The notes under the pieces were generated by a model, which saw only the letters and a program-made list of their open reading frames with translations, was not told the origin of the DNA and made no database searches. A DNA stretch of 64,000 nt from positions 62,001-126,000 of the forward strand of contig JAWKSZ010000004.1 of NCBI GenBank assembly GCA_041402045.1, written 5' to 3'. The position numbers and the translations under genes are program-made. Below, piece after piece: positions 43,262 to 56,729 of this stretch (the first letter of the stretch is position 1; each line of letters starts with the position of its first letter). Source of the DNA: JAGQRJ01 sp041402045. Lineage in GTDB: Bacteria > Planctomycetota > J058.

Positions 43262-46122
43262 ATGACGAACCACGACGAGCCCAAGCCGACCGACTCGGCA
43301 GACGACACCACGCCGGCCGACGCGGCAGACGAGACCAAGCCGACCGCCTCCGTGGAGGAGCCGAAGGCTCCGACGCCGCAGCCGACCCCCGCAGATCCGA
43401 AAGCCCCGCGCTGGCAGCGAGCCCGCTGGGTCGCGGGCGCGGTGGTCTTCCTCCTCGTCGGCTTGCTCCTGGGGCGACTGACCTCGCCCGAGGCCCCGCC
43501 TCCCCCGGCCGAGGGCCAGACCGCGGCGGACGACAAGCCCACGGTGTGGACGTGCTCCATGCACCCCCAGATCCGTAGCCCGAAGCCTGGGAAGTGCCCT
43601 ATCTGCGGCATGGACTTGATCCCCGTCGGCGAGGGCGGTGACGACTCGGGCCCCCGTGAGCTGAAGCTGCAGCCGGGCGCGGTGACGTTGGCCGAGATCG
43701 AGACCGAGCCCGTCCGGCGACGCGACGTCGCCCGCGACGTCCGCATGGTGGGCAAGGTCGACTACGACGAGACCCGTCTCAACTACATCACGGCCTGGAT
43801 CCCCGGGCGGCTCGACCGCATGTACGTGGACTACACAGGCACCCTCGTCCGCAAGGACGACCACCTGGTCGAGATCTACAGCCCGCAGCTCCTGAGCGCC
43901 CAGGAGGAGCTGCTGCAGGCGATCGAGGCCCGCAAGAAGCTGCAGGCGAGCAGCAGCCGCTTGATGCTCGAGACGGCCGACCAGACCGTGGCATCCGCCC
44001 GCGAGAAGCTGCGGCTGTGGGGGCTGGGGCGGGATCAGATCGAGGAGATCGAGCGCAGCGGCCGAACCTCGGACCACATCACGATCCGCGCGCCGATCGG
44101 CGGGATCGTCGTCCACAAGAACAAGAACACCGGCGACTACGTCAACACGGGCGAGCGCGTCTACACGATCGCGGACCTGAGCCAGGTGTGGGTCCAACTC
44201 GACGCCTACGAGTCGGACCTCCCCTGGGTCCGTTACGGTCAGACGGTCCAGTTCGAGACCGAGTCCTATCCCGGCGTCCCCTTCGAAGGGCGGGTGGTGT
44301 TCGTGGACCCGGTCCTGACCGGCAACACCCGCACGGTGAAGGTCCGCTTGAACGTGACCAACGCCGACGGGCGCCTGAAGCCCGGCATGTTCGTCCGCGC
44401 GGTGTTGAAGGCTCCCCTCCAGGCCGAGGGGCAGACCCTCGATCCGAGCTTGGTCGGCAAGTGGATCTGTCCCATGCACTGGGACGTGATCAAGGACGCC
44501 CAGGGCCAGTGCGACCAGTGCGGCATGCCCCTCGTCCGCGCGGAGTCCCTGCACCGGACGGGCGATCCACAGGCCAAACCTCCGCTTGTCGTGCCGGCTT
44601 CGGCGGTGCTCTGGACCGGGGTCCGCTCGCTGGTCTACGTGAAGCAGCCGGGCGATCAGCCCTCGTTCCGCGGCCAGGAGATCGTCCTCGGCCCTCGGGC
44701 CGGCGACTTCTACGTCGTCCGCGCGGGGCTCTCGGAGGGCGACCTGGTCGTGACGAAGGGCGCCTTCAAGATCGACAGCGCGCTCCAGATCGAGGCGCGG
44801 CCGAGCATGATGCTCCCGCCGGAGGACCGCCGGGAGACCCAGCGCCACGAAGCGACGCCAGCGTTCCTGTCGGCGCTGCGCCCCGTCTATGAAGGCTACC
44901 TCGCCGTGCAGGAGGCCCTCGCCGGGGACGACCTGGCCGCGGCCAAGACCGCGGCAACCACCCTCGCGACGGCGATCCAAGGCGTCGACATGAAGCTCGT
45001 CAGCGGCGACGGGCACATGGCCTGGATGCGCGAAGCGAAGCGCCTGCGCGACGCGGCGGAGGCGATTTCCACGGCGGATGGCATCGAGGCGGCGCGCGCG
45101 AGCTTCGCCGACCTGGCTGAGGCCGCGCTCGACGTGGAGCGCCAATTCGGGCACGCCCAAGGGGTCTATCGCGAGGCGTTCTGCCCCATGGCCCGCGACA
45201 ACAAGGGTGCGAGCTGGCTGCAGCGGGGCGAGGAGGTTCAGAACCCGTTCTTCGGGGCCAGCATGCTCCGCTGCGGTGAGGTCCGCTCCACCTTCCCGGC
45301 CCGGGGGGAGGAGCCACAGCGCCCGCAGCAGCCGGCCACGCCGGCACCGACGGGTCATGAAGGCCATGACCACGCCACCCCGCGGGGACATGAGGGCCAC
45401 GGTCAGCCCCCCGCTCAGCCCGAGTCGCCAGCCCCAAGCCCGACGCCGACGCCCGGGCAAGACTCTGGCGCCAGCCTCGACACGTTCCGCCGCCAGCTGG
45501 ACGGAGCGCTGGCGGCCTACTTCAACCTCCAGCGGGAGCTGGCCGAGGACAAGGCGACGGGAGCCACCCGCGCTCCGGAGCTGCGCCGAGCGCTCGAGGG
45601 CGTCGACCCCGCTCAGCTCCCCTCGGCCGACCGCGACGTTTGGCGTCAGACTCGTCTCCCAGGCCTGCTCGCCGATGTGCAAAACCTCGAACAGGCAGCA
45701 GGATTGGAGGCCCAGCGCCAGGCGTTCGAGCCCGTCTCGACGAAGCTGACCGCCGTCGTCGCCCGCTATGGGCACCTTCCACAACGCTCGGTGCGGCGCT
45801 TCCACTGCCCCATGGCCTTCGGGAACCGCGGCGCAGATTGGCTGCAGGAGGGAGAGCAGGTCCTCAACCCCTACTTCGGGTCGCGCATGTTGCGCTGCGG
45901 ACGGCAGGTCGAGTTGATCCCGGCCTCCGGACGCGACCCGGCAACAGCTCCTACGGCTGACACCGCGCCCACGCCGCAGCCCAGCTCGCGCCCCGCGGAG
46001 CCGACGGGAGGCTGGACCTGCTCCATGCACCCCCAGATTCGTCAGCCAGGACCCGGGAAGTGCCCGATCTGCGGCATGAACCTCGTCCCCGTTCGTGAGC
46101 GCGACGAGAAGGGAGGTGGGAA

Positions 46123-46126
<4 letters not shown>
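43262..46126 (+). CDS. cusB: Oversized CusB-like adaptor with metal-binding modules
   Basis: 954 aa, about twice normal. Order: acidic N-terminus, membrane helix (about 55-75), metal module TCSMHPQ...CPICGMDL (95-122), HlyD core (RRDVARDVRMVGKVDYDET; VDYTGTLVRKDDHLVEIYS; DLSQVWVQLDAYESDLPWV), a second divergent module ICPMHWD...CDQCGMPL (about 400), the C-terminal adaptor domain, then two DUF3347-like units (each ending in a CPMA...WLQ...NP-x-FG...LRCG stretch, about 640-680 and 850-890) and a third module TCSMHPQ...CPICGMNL at the end. It overlaps cusA by four bases. Modules likely load Cu+ for the pump. Confidence 0.9.
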
Positions 46127-50235
<4,109 letters not shown>

Positions 50236-50258
50236 CCCCACCCAACCTGGAGTCATTC

Positions 50259-50753
50259 ATGAACCGCTTCTACCCCGTCCTCCTCGCCACGGCCTTGCTC
50301 TGCGCTGGCTGCCCGAGCGAGCCCACCCAGCAAGCAGAGCCCGCCCCGGCGAACGAGGCCCCGGCTTCCGACCCCTCGCCGGCCGCTGAGGGAGGAGCCG
50401 CTGCGTCTCAGTGGACGTGTTCGATGCACCCGCAGGTCAAGCAGCCGAAGCCAGGGACCTGCCCCACCTGCAAGATGGACCTGGTCCCGGTGTCCGAGGC
50501 CGGAGCCGCGGCGCCTGCGCCTGCGCAGCCGAAGGCCGCCGGCGCCAAGGTCTACGACGTCGCCTGTGGCTGCTCGATCCCGGAGGTGGGCCACTGCGGC
50601 GAGTACGCCAAGGTCGACGGCGCCTTCGTCGAGATCACCGACCACGGGCTCGGCTCCATGCCCTTCTGCGGCAAGAGCGGACTCCGCGCCAAGATCGACG
50701 GCCAGGTCGAGGGCGGGAAGCTCAAGGCGAAGTCCGTGGAGCTCGTCGAGTAG
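50259..50753 (+). CDS. Metal-binding lipoprotein downstream of cusA
   Basis: 164 aa from ATG 50259 (GGAG eight bases upstream). Leader MNRFYPVLLATALLCAGC, Pro/Ala linker, one TCSMHPQVKQPKPGTCPTC module with KMDLVPV, then a second half with CGCSIPEVGHCGEY and FCGKSGLRAKIDG. The first module is the same type as in the adaptor and in CopA. Likely a periplasmic copper carrier for the pump. Last gene before a strong hairpin. Confidence 0.78.
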   Translation: MNRFYPVLLATALLCAGCPSEPTQQAEPAPANEAPASDPSPAAEGGAAASQWTCSMHPQVKQPKPGTCPTCKMDLVPVSEAGAAAPAPAQPKAAGAKVYDVACGCSIPEVGHCGEYAKVDGAFVEITDHGLGSMPFCGKSGLRAKIDGQVEGGKLKAKSVELVE

Positions 50754-50767
50754 TAGCCATGCTCGGT

Positions 50768-50790
50768 GGGCACCGGCTCCGCCGGTGCCC
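50768..50790. terminator. Hairpin between convergent genes
   Basis: GGGCACCGGC-TCC-GCCGGTGCCC: ten perfect base pairs with a three-base loop, 14 bases after the lipoprotein stop and 12 before the end of the convergent gene. No T-run, so termination may be factor-assisted; it could serve both directions. It also marks the change from metal genes to the mobile element. Confidence 0.6.
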
Positions 50791-50802
50791 GCCCTGCGAC
50801 CA

Positions 50803-51177
50803 TCACCCCTTGGCGAGCGCGGCTCCCAGGCCACCAAGGACTGCGAAGCCAGCGGCAACACCGAGGGTGACCTCGGGGGCGTCGACCACAGCGTGCGCCA
50901 ACCATGCAAAGACGTCTACATCGGGGTTGTAGTGGTCGACCTCGACCAGCCACCAGTCGTCGAATTCACGCAGCTGGAGGCTGTCGCGTCGGTGTCCGTC
51001 GCGATATGCCTTGCGCTCTCCAGTGGGCAAGCTCCAAGTGGACGTGACGAACCCGCGCGGGAGCGTCGGCATGTCGACCTTGTTGATCCGCACGCGCTTG
51101 CCGTGCTCGAGGAAGAAGGGGAGGAGACCGGGGAACCGGACGACGACGCCAGATGGCTGAGCGGGAATGGCAGTCAT
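50803..51177 (-). CDS. Hypothetical protein with C-terminal membrane helix
   Basis: 124 aa. A soluble part with many aromatic residues (FDDWWLVEVDHYNPDVDVFAWL) and a final Gly/Ala-rich hydrophobic segment (VTLGVAAGFAVLGGLGAAL). The ATG overlaps the stop of the XRE regulator gene (ATGA), so the two are co-translated. No family recognised. Confidence 0.6.
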   Translation of the reverse strand: MTAIPAQPSGVVVRFPGLLPFFLEHGKRVRINKVDMPTLPRGFVTSTWSLPTGERKAYRDGHRRDSLQLREFDDWWLVEVDHYNPDVDVFAWLAHAVVDAPEVTLGVAAGFAVLGGLGAALAKG

Positions 51178-51449
51178 GCCTTGGGTCCTTTCTTGCCAAA
51201 CACAAGCCAGAGGAACGCCGCCATCGCGGCGCCGGCCGCCAGGAGCGCGAGCCAGTCGGGGGCGCTGACGCGCTCCCCTGGGGCATGTTCAAGCAGACGA
51301 AGAAGTCGTTCATGGGCGGGACCCACTGCAAGGTCACCGCGTTCCCACCGCGCCACGGCGGCAGGTGAAACCCCCAAGAGGCTGGCGAGCTTCCGCTGGC
51401 TGATCCCCAGCCTGGAGCGGATCTCACGGACCTCCTGTGCGCTTACCAC
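51174..51449 (-). CDS. XRE-family regulator with membrane anchor
   Basis: 91 aa, GTG start. HTH of the Cro/C1 type (EVREIRSRLGISQRKLASLLGVSPAAVARWERGD) followed by a transmembrane helix (WLALLAAGAAMAAFLWLVFG) and a basic end. Membrane-tethered XRE proteins are uncommon. The start codon lies inside one of two identical palindromes, indicating autoregulation. Confidence 0.82.
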   Translation of the reverse strand: MVSAQEVREIRSRLGISQRKLASLLGVSPAAVARWERGDLAVGPAHERLLRLLEHAPGERVSAPDWLALLAAGAAMAAFLWLVFGKKGPKA

Positions 51450-51471
51450 GTAAGCAGCTTACTCAGTAAGC
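51441..51471. promoter_or_regulatory. Twin operator palindromes GCTTAC-N3-GTAAGC
   Basis: GCTTACCACGTAAGC (51441-51455) and GCTTACTCAGTAAGC (51457-51471): same six-base arms, 16 bases centre to centre. The first covers the GTG of the XRE gene. Located between that gene and the divergent gene at 51564, so the XRE protein probably controls both. Confidence 0.75.
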
Positions 51472-51563
51472 GCGAACCGGACAGGCAAAAAATCAGCGAC
51501 AGGTGACCCCGGGGAAGGCGTAACTGGTGCGAAGGTCTACACTTGAAGGAAGAGGAAGAGCAC

Positions 51564-52916
51564 ATGTGGCGGAACTTGCCAACGGTCTACGACCTGCTCC
51601 AGAGCTTTGAAGACAGGATCGTCCCGTACGAGGACGGGACCGTAACCCGGACGGCTGAAGCATTTAGCGCCCAGGCGGCTGCTGACGACCTCCCCCCCGC
51701 GGTGTGCATGTTGGGGCTCCTGTCCCTCCTGCCCGGTTTCGAGACCGAGCTCGTCCTCACCGAGCGCATGCTCGCCCGGCTCCATGGGTGGACCCAGCCG
51801 AACGCGCTGGACGCGTTGAATCTCCCGGCCCAGGTCTCCCAACCGGACCGGCAAGCGGTGTGGAATGACATTCGCAGCCGCCTGCTCGACGACAACGACG
51901 ACAACTTCCGCGCTGCATGGGCTGAGGCCGCGTTTTACGTCTGGCTGATCGAAGCTGGCGTCGACTTCCAGCCGAGCGCGCCGATCCCTACCCCCGCCGC
52001 ACCGCTCAAGAAGGGCAAGAGCCCGGACGCCGACGCGTGCCTCGACCCCACTGTCCCGGACTGGCGTTCGTGGTGGGACGCGAAGGCCTTGGTGGTCACC
52101 GAGTTCTCCGAGGTCCAGCGAGGGCTGGAGCAGGTCTATCGCGACGTCTGTCGCACCATCAGCCCTCAGCACGACATCATGTTCTCACTCGACCCCACGG
52201 TCGACCGCGTCGGCGCTGCCGGTCAACTCCGGAGCCTGGTCGGAGAGGAGTCGCACGTCCGGGGGCAGGCGGCGGCATTCAGCACATGGCTCCAGGCGCA
52301 GAACCGGCAGGGCCAGTCCTTCCCGATCTATTCGGTTGGGGACCCGTCTTGCGAAGGACGCCCGATCGCCTCGGTCCTCGTCCACCTCCGCTGCGGCTTC
52401 CGCCTGAGCAGCGGGGACCAGTCCAAGGAAGAGGTCGCCTACCAGGTCCGCTGGAAGCTGGGCGCGCGTCAGCGCCAGTTCCATGCCACGGAGCCGAACG
52501 TCCGGGTGGCCATTCTCGACCCGTTCTCGCCGTATCTGGCCGAGGAACACGTTTGGAAGGCAGCTCACGGCTACCGATTCTGGGACGACGCGCGGAGGAA
52601 GGACATCACCACCGAAGGCGTCCTGCGGCTTACCGGGTCGCGCAAGTTCTCACGCAAGGAGCCGTTGCTCGAACATGAGCTGACCGATCGCCTCGGCGCG
52701 GTCGTCTACTTCGCACCGCAGCTCGCCTTTGCCGACCGGGTGTTCCCCAACCTCACCGCAGAGCGGCACTCCCGCGCGGCGGTCATGTTCCTTCGCCCTG
52801 ATCTAGCCGGGTCCCACCTCGAAGAGATTGGGCGCCGCCTCGGCTGCGAGATCCAAGTCCAGAGTGAGGACGAGGAGACGCGGATCGGACCCCCGGCCAA
52901 GGTCTTCACCGTCTGA
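51564..52916 (+). CDS. Hypothetical protein divergent from XRE regulator
   Basis: 450 aa from ATG 51564 (purine-rich GAGGAAGAG upstream). Trp-rich N-terminal half (HGWTQPNALDAL; DWRSWWDAKAL), a middle with FSTWLQAQNRQGQSFPIYSVG and a C-terminal part (VVYFAPQLAFADRVFPNL). No signal peptide, no membrane helix, no motif recognised. A cytoplasmic accessory protein of the mobile element. Confidence 0.7.
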   Translation: MWRNLPTVYDLLQSFEDRIVPYEDGTVTRTAEAFSAQAAADDLPPAVCMLGLLSLLPGFETELVLTERMLARLHGWTQPNALDALNLPAQVSQPDRQAVWNDIRSRLLDDNDDNFRAAWAEAAFYVWLIEAGVDFQPSAPIPTPAAPLKKGKSPDADACLDPTVPDWRSWWDAKALVVTEFSEVQRGLEQVYRDVCRTISPQHDIMFSLDPTVDRVGAAGQLRSLVGEESHVRGQAAAFSTWLQAQNRQGQSFPIYSVGDPSCEGRPIASVLVHLRCGFRLSSGDQSKEEVAYQVRWKLGARQRQFHATEPNVRVAILDPFSPYLAEEHVWKAAHGYRFWDDARRKDITTEGVLRLTGSRKFSRKEPLLEHELTDRLGAVVYFAPQLAFADRVFPNLTAERHSRAAVMFLRPDLAGSHLEEIGRRLGCEIQVQSEDEETRIGPPAKVFTV

Positions 52917-52986
52917 TGCAGGCACCCAGGGTCCCCTGGGATGCCCGCCCCGCCCGGCGTAGAATCCCGCCCATCAGGAGGGCGGC

Positions 52987-53793
52987 GTGGAAGACTTCCC
53001 TGCATGGGTCAGGGAGGGGATGCGGGACGAAGGCTGGGTCGTCGTCGAGTCCCTGGAGACCTTCGACGTCCACTCGGGGGACCGCTACGCCGACCGCGCC
53101 ATAGCGCTCCGCAAGGCGCTGGCGGGCGACGCGTTGCTGGCGTCGAGCGGCCAGGCGACCCTGAGCCGCGACGTCGAAGGCGCGTTCTTCATTGGCCGGC
53201 TCTGGCGCAGCTCCAAGCCCCTCCCCTCGGGGGAGCGGGTGACGCTGGTCTACTCGCTCGACTCCGTCGAGCGGCACGTCAAGATCACCCGCGCTGAGGC
53301 TCCTCAGCCGGCGGCCGTGGGAGCTGGGGGAACCCGACCCTGGACATGCCCCGCGTGCAATCGGACGTGGGCGCTGCTGGAGGAAGAGCCGGAGGTCCCC
53401 CAGGCCGCAGTCCGCTGTCCTGATTGCGGAGAGCCTCCGACGGGCTTCTCAGCGGGGCAGGTGGTCCACGTCGAGCAGGGCGGCGCCCAGCGGCTCGGCG
53501 TCGTGGACCAACCGGTCCAGGCGGTGTGCGTCACCACTGAGGGGATCGAGGCTGAGGCCGGGCCCTACACGGGCGAGTTCATGGTGTGGCGGCTCAGCGA
53601 AGGCTACGGCAGCAGCGCGCCCGTCTCCCCCGAGTTCGAGCGCGACGTGTTTGCCACGCTTCCCCGCGACCCCGAGCGGCGGCGGAAGCTCGCCGCACAC
53701 TTCATGACCGGGATATCCGCCGGCCCTGAGCAGCTCGAGGCGCTCGACGCCGACGAGGAGCGCGCGCTCCTCGGCGCGCCGAGCGCCGATTAG
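52987..53793 (+). CDS. Hypothetical protein with central zinc ribbon
   Basis: 268 aa, GTG behind AGGAGG. The first 110 residues form an alpha/beta region; a zinc ribbon (CPACNRTW...CPDCGEPP, about 120-155) joins a second domain (GQVVHVEQGGAQRLGVVDQP). No enzyme motif recognised. Convergent with the integrase gene, six bases apart. Confidence 0.68.
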   Translation: MEDFPAWVREGMRDEGWVVVESLETFDVHSGDRYADRAIALRKALAGDALLASSGQATLSRDVEGAFFIGRLWRSSKPLPSGERVTLVYSLDSVERHVKITRAEAPQPAAVGAGGTRPWTCPACNRTWALLEEEPEVPQAAVRCPDCGEPPTGFSAGQVVHVEQGGAQRLGVVDQPVQAVCVTTEGIEAEAGPYTGEFMVWRLSEGYGSSAPVSPEFERDVFATLPRDPERRRKLAAHFMTGISAGPEQLEALDADEERALLGAPSAD

Positions 53794-53799
53794 CTCAAG

Positions 53800-55260
53800 C
53801 TACGCGCTCCGCCGCTCGTCGTCGTCAGCCAGGCTGGCCTCGACGATCTCCAGGGCCTCGTCGATGGTCCGGCGCACCGCGTTCGCTGACTGCCGAGCGT
53901 CCAGCAGGCGCGAGCGGGCGTCGAGGTAGCGCGAGAGCCCCGTGGTGCTCGCCACGCGGAGCACGTCGAAGCCCTCGTTGGCCTTGGCGGAGACGCTCCA
54001 GCCGACCTGCAGGTTGATCAGGACCTGGTCGACGCCCATGGCCCGGGCCCAGGTCTGGTGGGTGTGGCGGAACGCGTGCAGGGTCACGCCGACCATGCGC
54101 GCCTCCCAGGACGAGCGCAGCTCTTCTGCGAACCCGGCCACGCGCTGCTTGAGGGCGCGGCGCCGCCGCCGCGTCTCCTTCTTCACCAGGTTCGGGTTCC
54201 CGTGGCACGGGACCTTCGGCTCTCCCATGAGCAGGGCGTGGTTGACGAGGTGTCCCAGCTCGACCTCCCAGGGCTCCTCGTCAGGCCACAGCTCCCACAC
54301 CAACCCGAGGCCAAAGGCCTCGCGCCACCAGCGAAGCATATTGGTCGGGTCGATCCGGCTCCCGCGCGGGCTGAGCACGAGGGGGCCCTCATCCCGCACG
54401 CCCACATAAGCGTGCAGCTCACCCGCCGTCTGCTGGTCCAGCTTGCCCTGCCCGCGCCCCTTCTTGCCGCGGCCCTTGCCGAAGTCGACCCGCTCCTCGT
54501 CGCGCAGGTAGTTCGTGACGTCGCGCGAGACGAGCGCCCCGATTCGGGGCGCGGCCACGAGGAGCAGCGTGAACACGGGCCGGAGGGGGTGCTCGCGGGC
54601 GTGGATCGTGTCCAGCCAGCTCGTCGCCACAAGCGCGCGTGCGAGCTCCTCCGGCCCGAAAGCGCGGTGGCGGTCCTCGGCCTCGTAGCTGATCGTCTTC
54701 CAGATCGAGAGCGGGTCGCGCTCCAGGTAGCGACCGTTCTCCGCCAGCCACTTACTGAACTGCTTGAGCGGATCCTGGTAGCGGCGGCGCAGGGTCACGT
54801 CGGGCTTGCGCAGCTTCTTGAGCTTGGCGTCGATCCGACCCACGTCGGTGAGGTCCGCCGCGCGCTCGAGCTTGAGGGTCTCCAGCGCGCGGACCACGAT
54901 CATGTGCTTCTGCTTGAGCCACTGCTCCTGCGGCGGGCAGTCCTGCTGGCGCATGTCGGCGAACCACTCGTCGACCAGCGGGAGCAGCGGCCGGGTCCAG
55001 CCGTCGTAGGACTTCAGCCCAGCGATCTCACGCTGGAGCTCGTCCTCGAACTCCGCGGCGCGGGCGAGCGCGTACTCCAGCACCTTCGTCTTGGTGTTTC
55101 GCTTGACCCGCTTGCCGGTGATCGGGTGGACGCGCCGCCAGATCAGCACGTCGGTCCGCACCTCGCGGAATAGGTTCGTGCCGGCGAGCGACCGCTCGCG
55201 GCGTCCGCGTCGGCGCTTGGGCTTCTTCTTCGGTCGGGGGGTATTCTGGCCGTCAGCCAC
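53800..55260 (-). CDS. Tyrosine recombinase (integrase)
   Basis: 486 aa from the GTG at 55260 (AGGAGG seven bases upstream). Basic N-terminal region (KKKPKRRRGRRER), SAM-like core-binding domain, then the catalytic domain: Arg in VAAPRIGALVSRDV, H-x-x-R in LHAFRHTHQTW, His/Trp position in LQVGWSVSAK, Tyr nucleophile in TGLSRYLDARSR. Integrates the element into a host site. Convergent gene pairing and the adjacent HTH gene are typical of integration modules. Confidence 0.9.
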   Translation of the reverse strand: MADGQNTPRPKKKPKRRRGRRERSLAGTNLFREVRTDVLIWRRVHPITGKRVKRNTKTKVLEYALARAAEFEDELQREIAGLKSYDGWTRPLLPLVDEWFADMRQQDCPPQEQWLKQKHMIVVRALETLKLERAADLTDVGRIDAKLKKLRKPDVTLRRRYQDPLKQFSKWLAENGRYLERDPLSIWKTISYEAEDRHRAFGPEELARALVATSWLDTIHAREHPLRPVFTLLLVAAPRIGALVSRDVTNYLRDEERVDFGKGRGKKGRGQGKLDQQTAGELHAYVGVRDEGPLVLSPRGSRIDPTNMLRWWREAFGLGLVWELWPDEEPWEVELGHLVNHALLMGEPKVPCHGNPNLVKKETRRRRRALKQRVAGFAEELRSSWEARMVGVTLHAFRHTHQTWARAMGVDQVLINLQVGWSVSAKANEGFDVLRVASTTGLSRYLDARSRLLDARQSANAVRRTIDEALEIVEASLADDDERRSA

Positions 55261-55374
55261 TTGGGACCTCCTGTTAGGTTCCGGGTTGGTTAGGGCCGCT
55301 GGGGTGGGGCAAACACCCCTTCGGCCCGCCCACTCTCCCAAGGTGGTTGGGGAGGTTCCACGCGGAAACCGCCC

Positions 55375-55566
55375 TCACTGCCGCTCCAAGAGCCACTTCT
55401 CAAAGCGTTTGAGCGGCACGCGGATCCGCCCCGTCCGCGGGGGGATCCTCACGACCACCTTCGCCAGGCCGGAGCGGGGGTCCGCGAGCATTCGGTAGAA
55501 GGTCCGGCGCGAGAGGCCGAACCGCTCACAGACCTCGTTGATCGACAGGTAGGTGTCGGGCTGCAT
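55375..55566 (-). CDS. Excisionase-like HTH protein
   Basis: 63 aa. Winged-HTH of the AlpA/Xis type (YLSINEVCERFGLSRRTFYRML) with a basic wing (RIPPRTGRIRVPLKRFEKWLL). Directly upstream of the integrase gene with a 114-base gap. Would bend or mark the attachment site for excision. Confidence 0.78.
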   Translation of the reverse strand: MQPDTYLSINEVCERFGLSRRTFYRMLADPRSGLAKVVVRIPPRTGRIRVPLKRFEKWLLERQ

Positions 55567-56225
55567 GACCCGATCATGCGGACCCGCGGGACGCGACGCC
55601 CGGAAACCCGCCAGGCGTGAGGGCTTGCCGCGACCCGCGTCAAAGCTCTGGTGAGAGTCTCGGTGTCTGTGGGCCCAACCCGTCCTAAGTCCTTCGACTC
55701 CGCTGCTGGTCGACGGTGTGGTGCGTGTAGAGGGGTTTCGCGTCTTGACGAACGGTCACCCCCGATCTAACCCCAGTAATGAGGCGAGGTGTCTCGGTGG
55801 CTAACGAGCTAAATCTCAAAGGTATGGAAGGGGGAGCAGAGCGAGTGAATCCGTATGGTTGGCGTAGTCGGGTGTGGCCTCCCGGGGCCTGACGCACTCC
55901 TCCTCCAAGCTCCCCACCAGCATCGAAGCATTGCCGAGTTGAGGGCCTCCCGCGCCTGGCGCGTGGGAGGCCCTATTGCGTCCGGAGCCTGTCGCATCCC
56001 GTGCGGCGGTACACATGGACGCAGTGAAGGAGGTCCCCGTACGTAGCACGAGCCTGAGGGCGGCCACCCTCAGGCCCGTGGCAACGACAAGTCCAAGGTC
56101 GAGCGGAGCTCTCTAGCAGGATCCCCCCGCTCGTCCAACAACCGTGGCGCGCACTTCATACCTAACACTTCGGGGCACCGGAGTGAAGGATGCGCGGGGC
56201 GCGTCACGGGCGAGGTGTTTGCCCG
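55567..56225. other. Intergenic region of the integration module
   Basis: About 660 bases without a convincing gene. It contains a tRNA-like D-arm (CTCG-GTGGCTAA-CGAG near 55793-55808), a GGGGAGC...GCTCCCC pair about 85 bases apart (55831 to about 55915) followed by ACCA, and the terminator-like hairpin listed separately. No T-arm, so no tRNA or tmRNA is called. The attachment site may be here, but no flanking repeat was identified. Confidence 0.4.
55942..55974 (+). terminator. Strong hairpin terminator-like structure
   Basis: Arms AGGGCCTCCCGCGC and GCGTGGGAGGCCCT pair over 14 positions with one G-U and a five-base loop, followed by TATT. Could end a non-coding transcript from the region before it. 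Confidence 0.55.
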
Positions 56226-56729
56226 ATGGCGCAAGATCAAGAGCGCCAAGACGAACCGCCCCGCGGCCCTGAACCGGCCGCGCGACCGCTCCGCCAACTC
56301 AGCGGGTCCGGGCGCCGGCTGCACCTCTACGTGCGCGTTCCCCGGGTCGTCGACGACGTCCTCACCCGCGCTGGCCTGGACGCGGGCGCCGAGATCAACC
56401 GCGTGATCGGGGCGCTGTTCCGCAAGCTAACGCCCGAGCGCGGCCCCGCCAACAAGGGCTCGTACCCGGGTGAGGTCTGCTACTTCGAGAGGCTCCGCAA
56501 CTCGCCCCCTGAGACTCTCACGGTGCTCGAGCGGTTGTTCGTGAGCCTCAACGCCGAACACGAAGAGCTCCTCGAGCAGATCCAGGCGGCAGGCGACGAC
56601 GCGGACCGCGCCGAGGTCGAGCAGGCCGCGGCCGACCTCGCCGACTGGGTCCACACGATCCAGGAGGAGCTGAGATCTCGACGGGGGAAGGACACGGCCC
56701 AGTTCGAGTGGGAGGTGACCGAACCATGA
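56226..56729 (+). CDS. Hypothetical protein upstream of ParB-like gene
   Basis: About 167 aa from ATG 56226. A basic/Pro-rich start, a central part (LHLYVRVPRVVDDVLTRAGL, AEINRVIGALFRKL) reminiscent of small DNA-binding proteins, and an acidic coiled C-terminus. Its stop overlaps the start of the next gene (ATGA). Partner of the ParB-like protein, function unknown. Confidence 0.6.
   Translation: MAQDQERQDEPPRGPEPAARPLRQLSGSGRRLHLYVRVPRVVDDVLTRAGLDAGAEINRVIGALFRKLTPERGPANKGSYPGEVCYFERLRNSPPETLTVLERLFVSLNAEHEELLEQIQAAGDDADRAEVEQAAADLADWVHTIQEELRSRRGKDTAQFEWEVTEP

Noticed and set aside
43250..46030. Long minus-strand open frame of 926 codons
   Set aside because: Antisense to the whole cusB gene; no domain motif, whereas cusB has clear modules and operon overlaps.
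55831..55919. tRNA or tmRNA gene
   Set aside because: Outer stem and ACCA are present, but no GTTCRANYC T-arm and no anticodon stem could be drawn on either strand.
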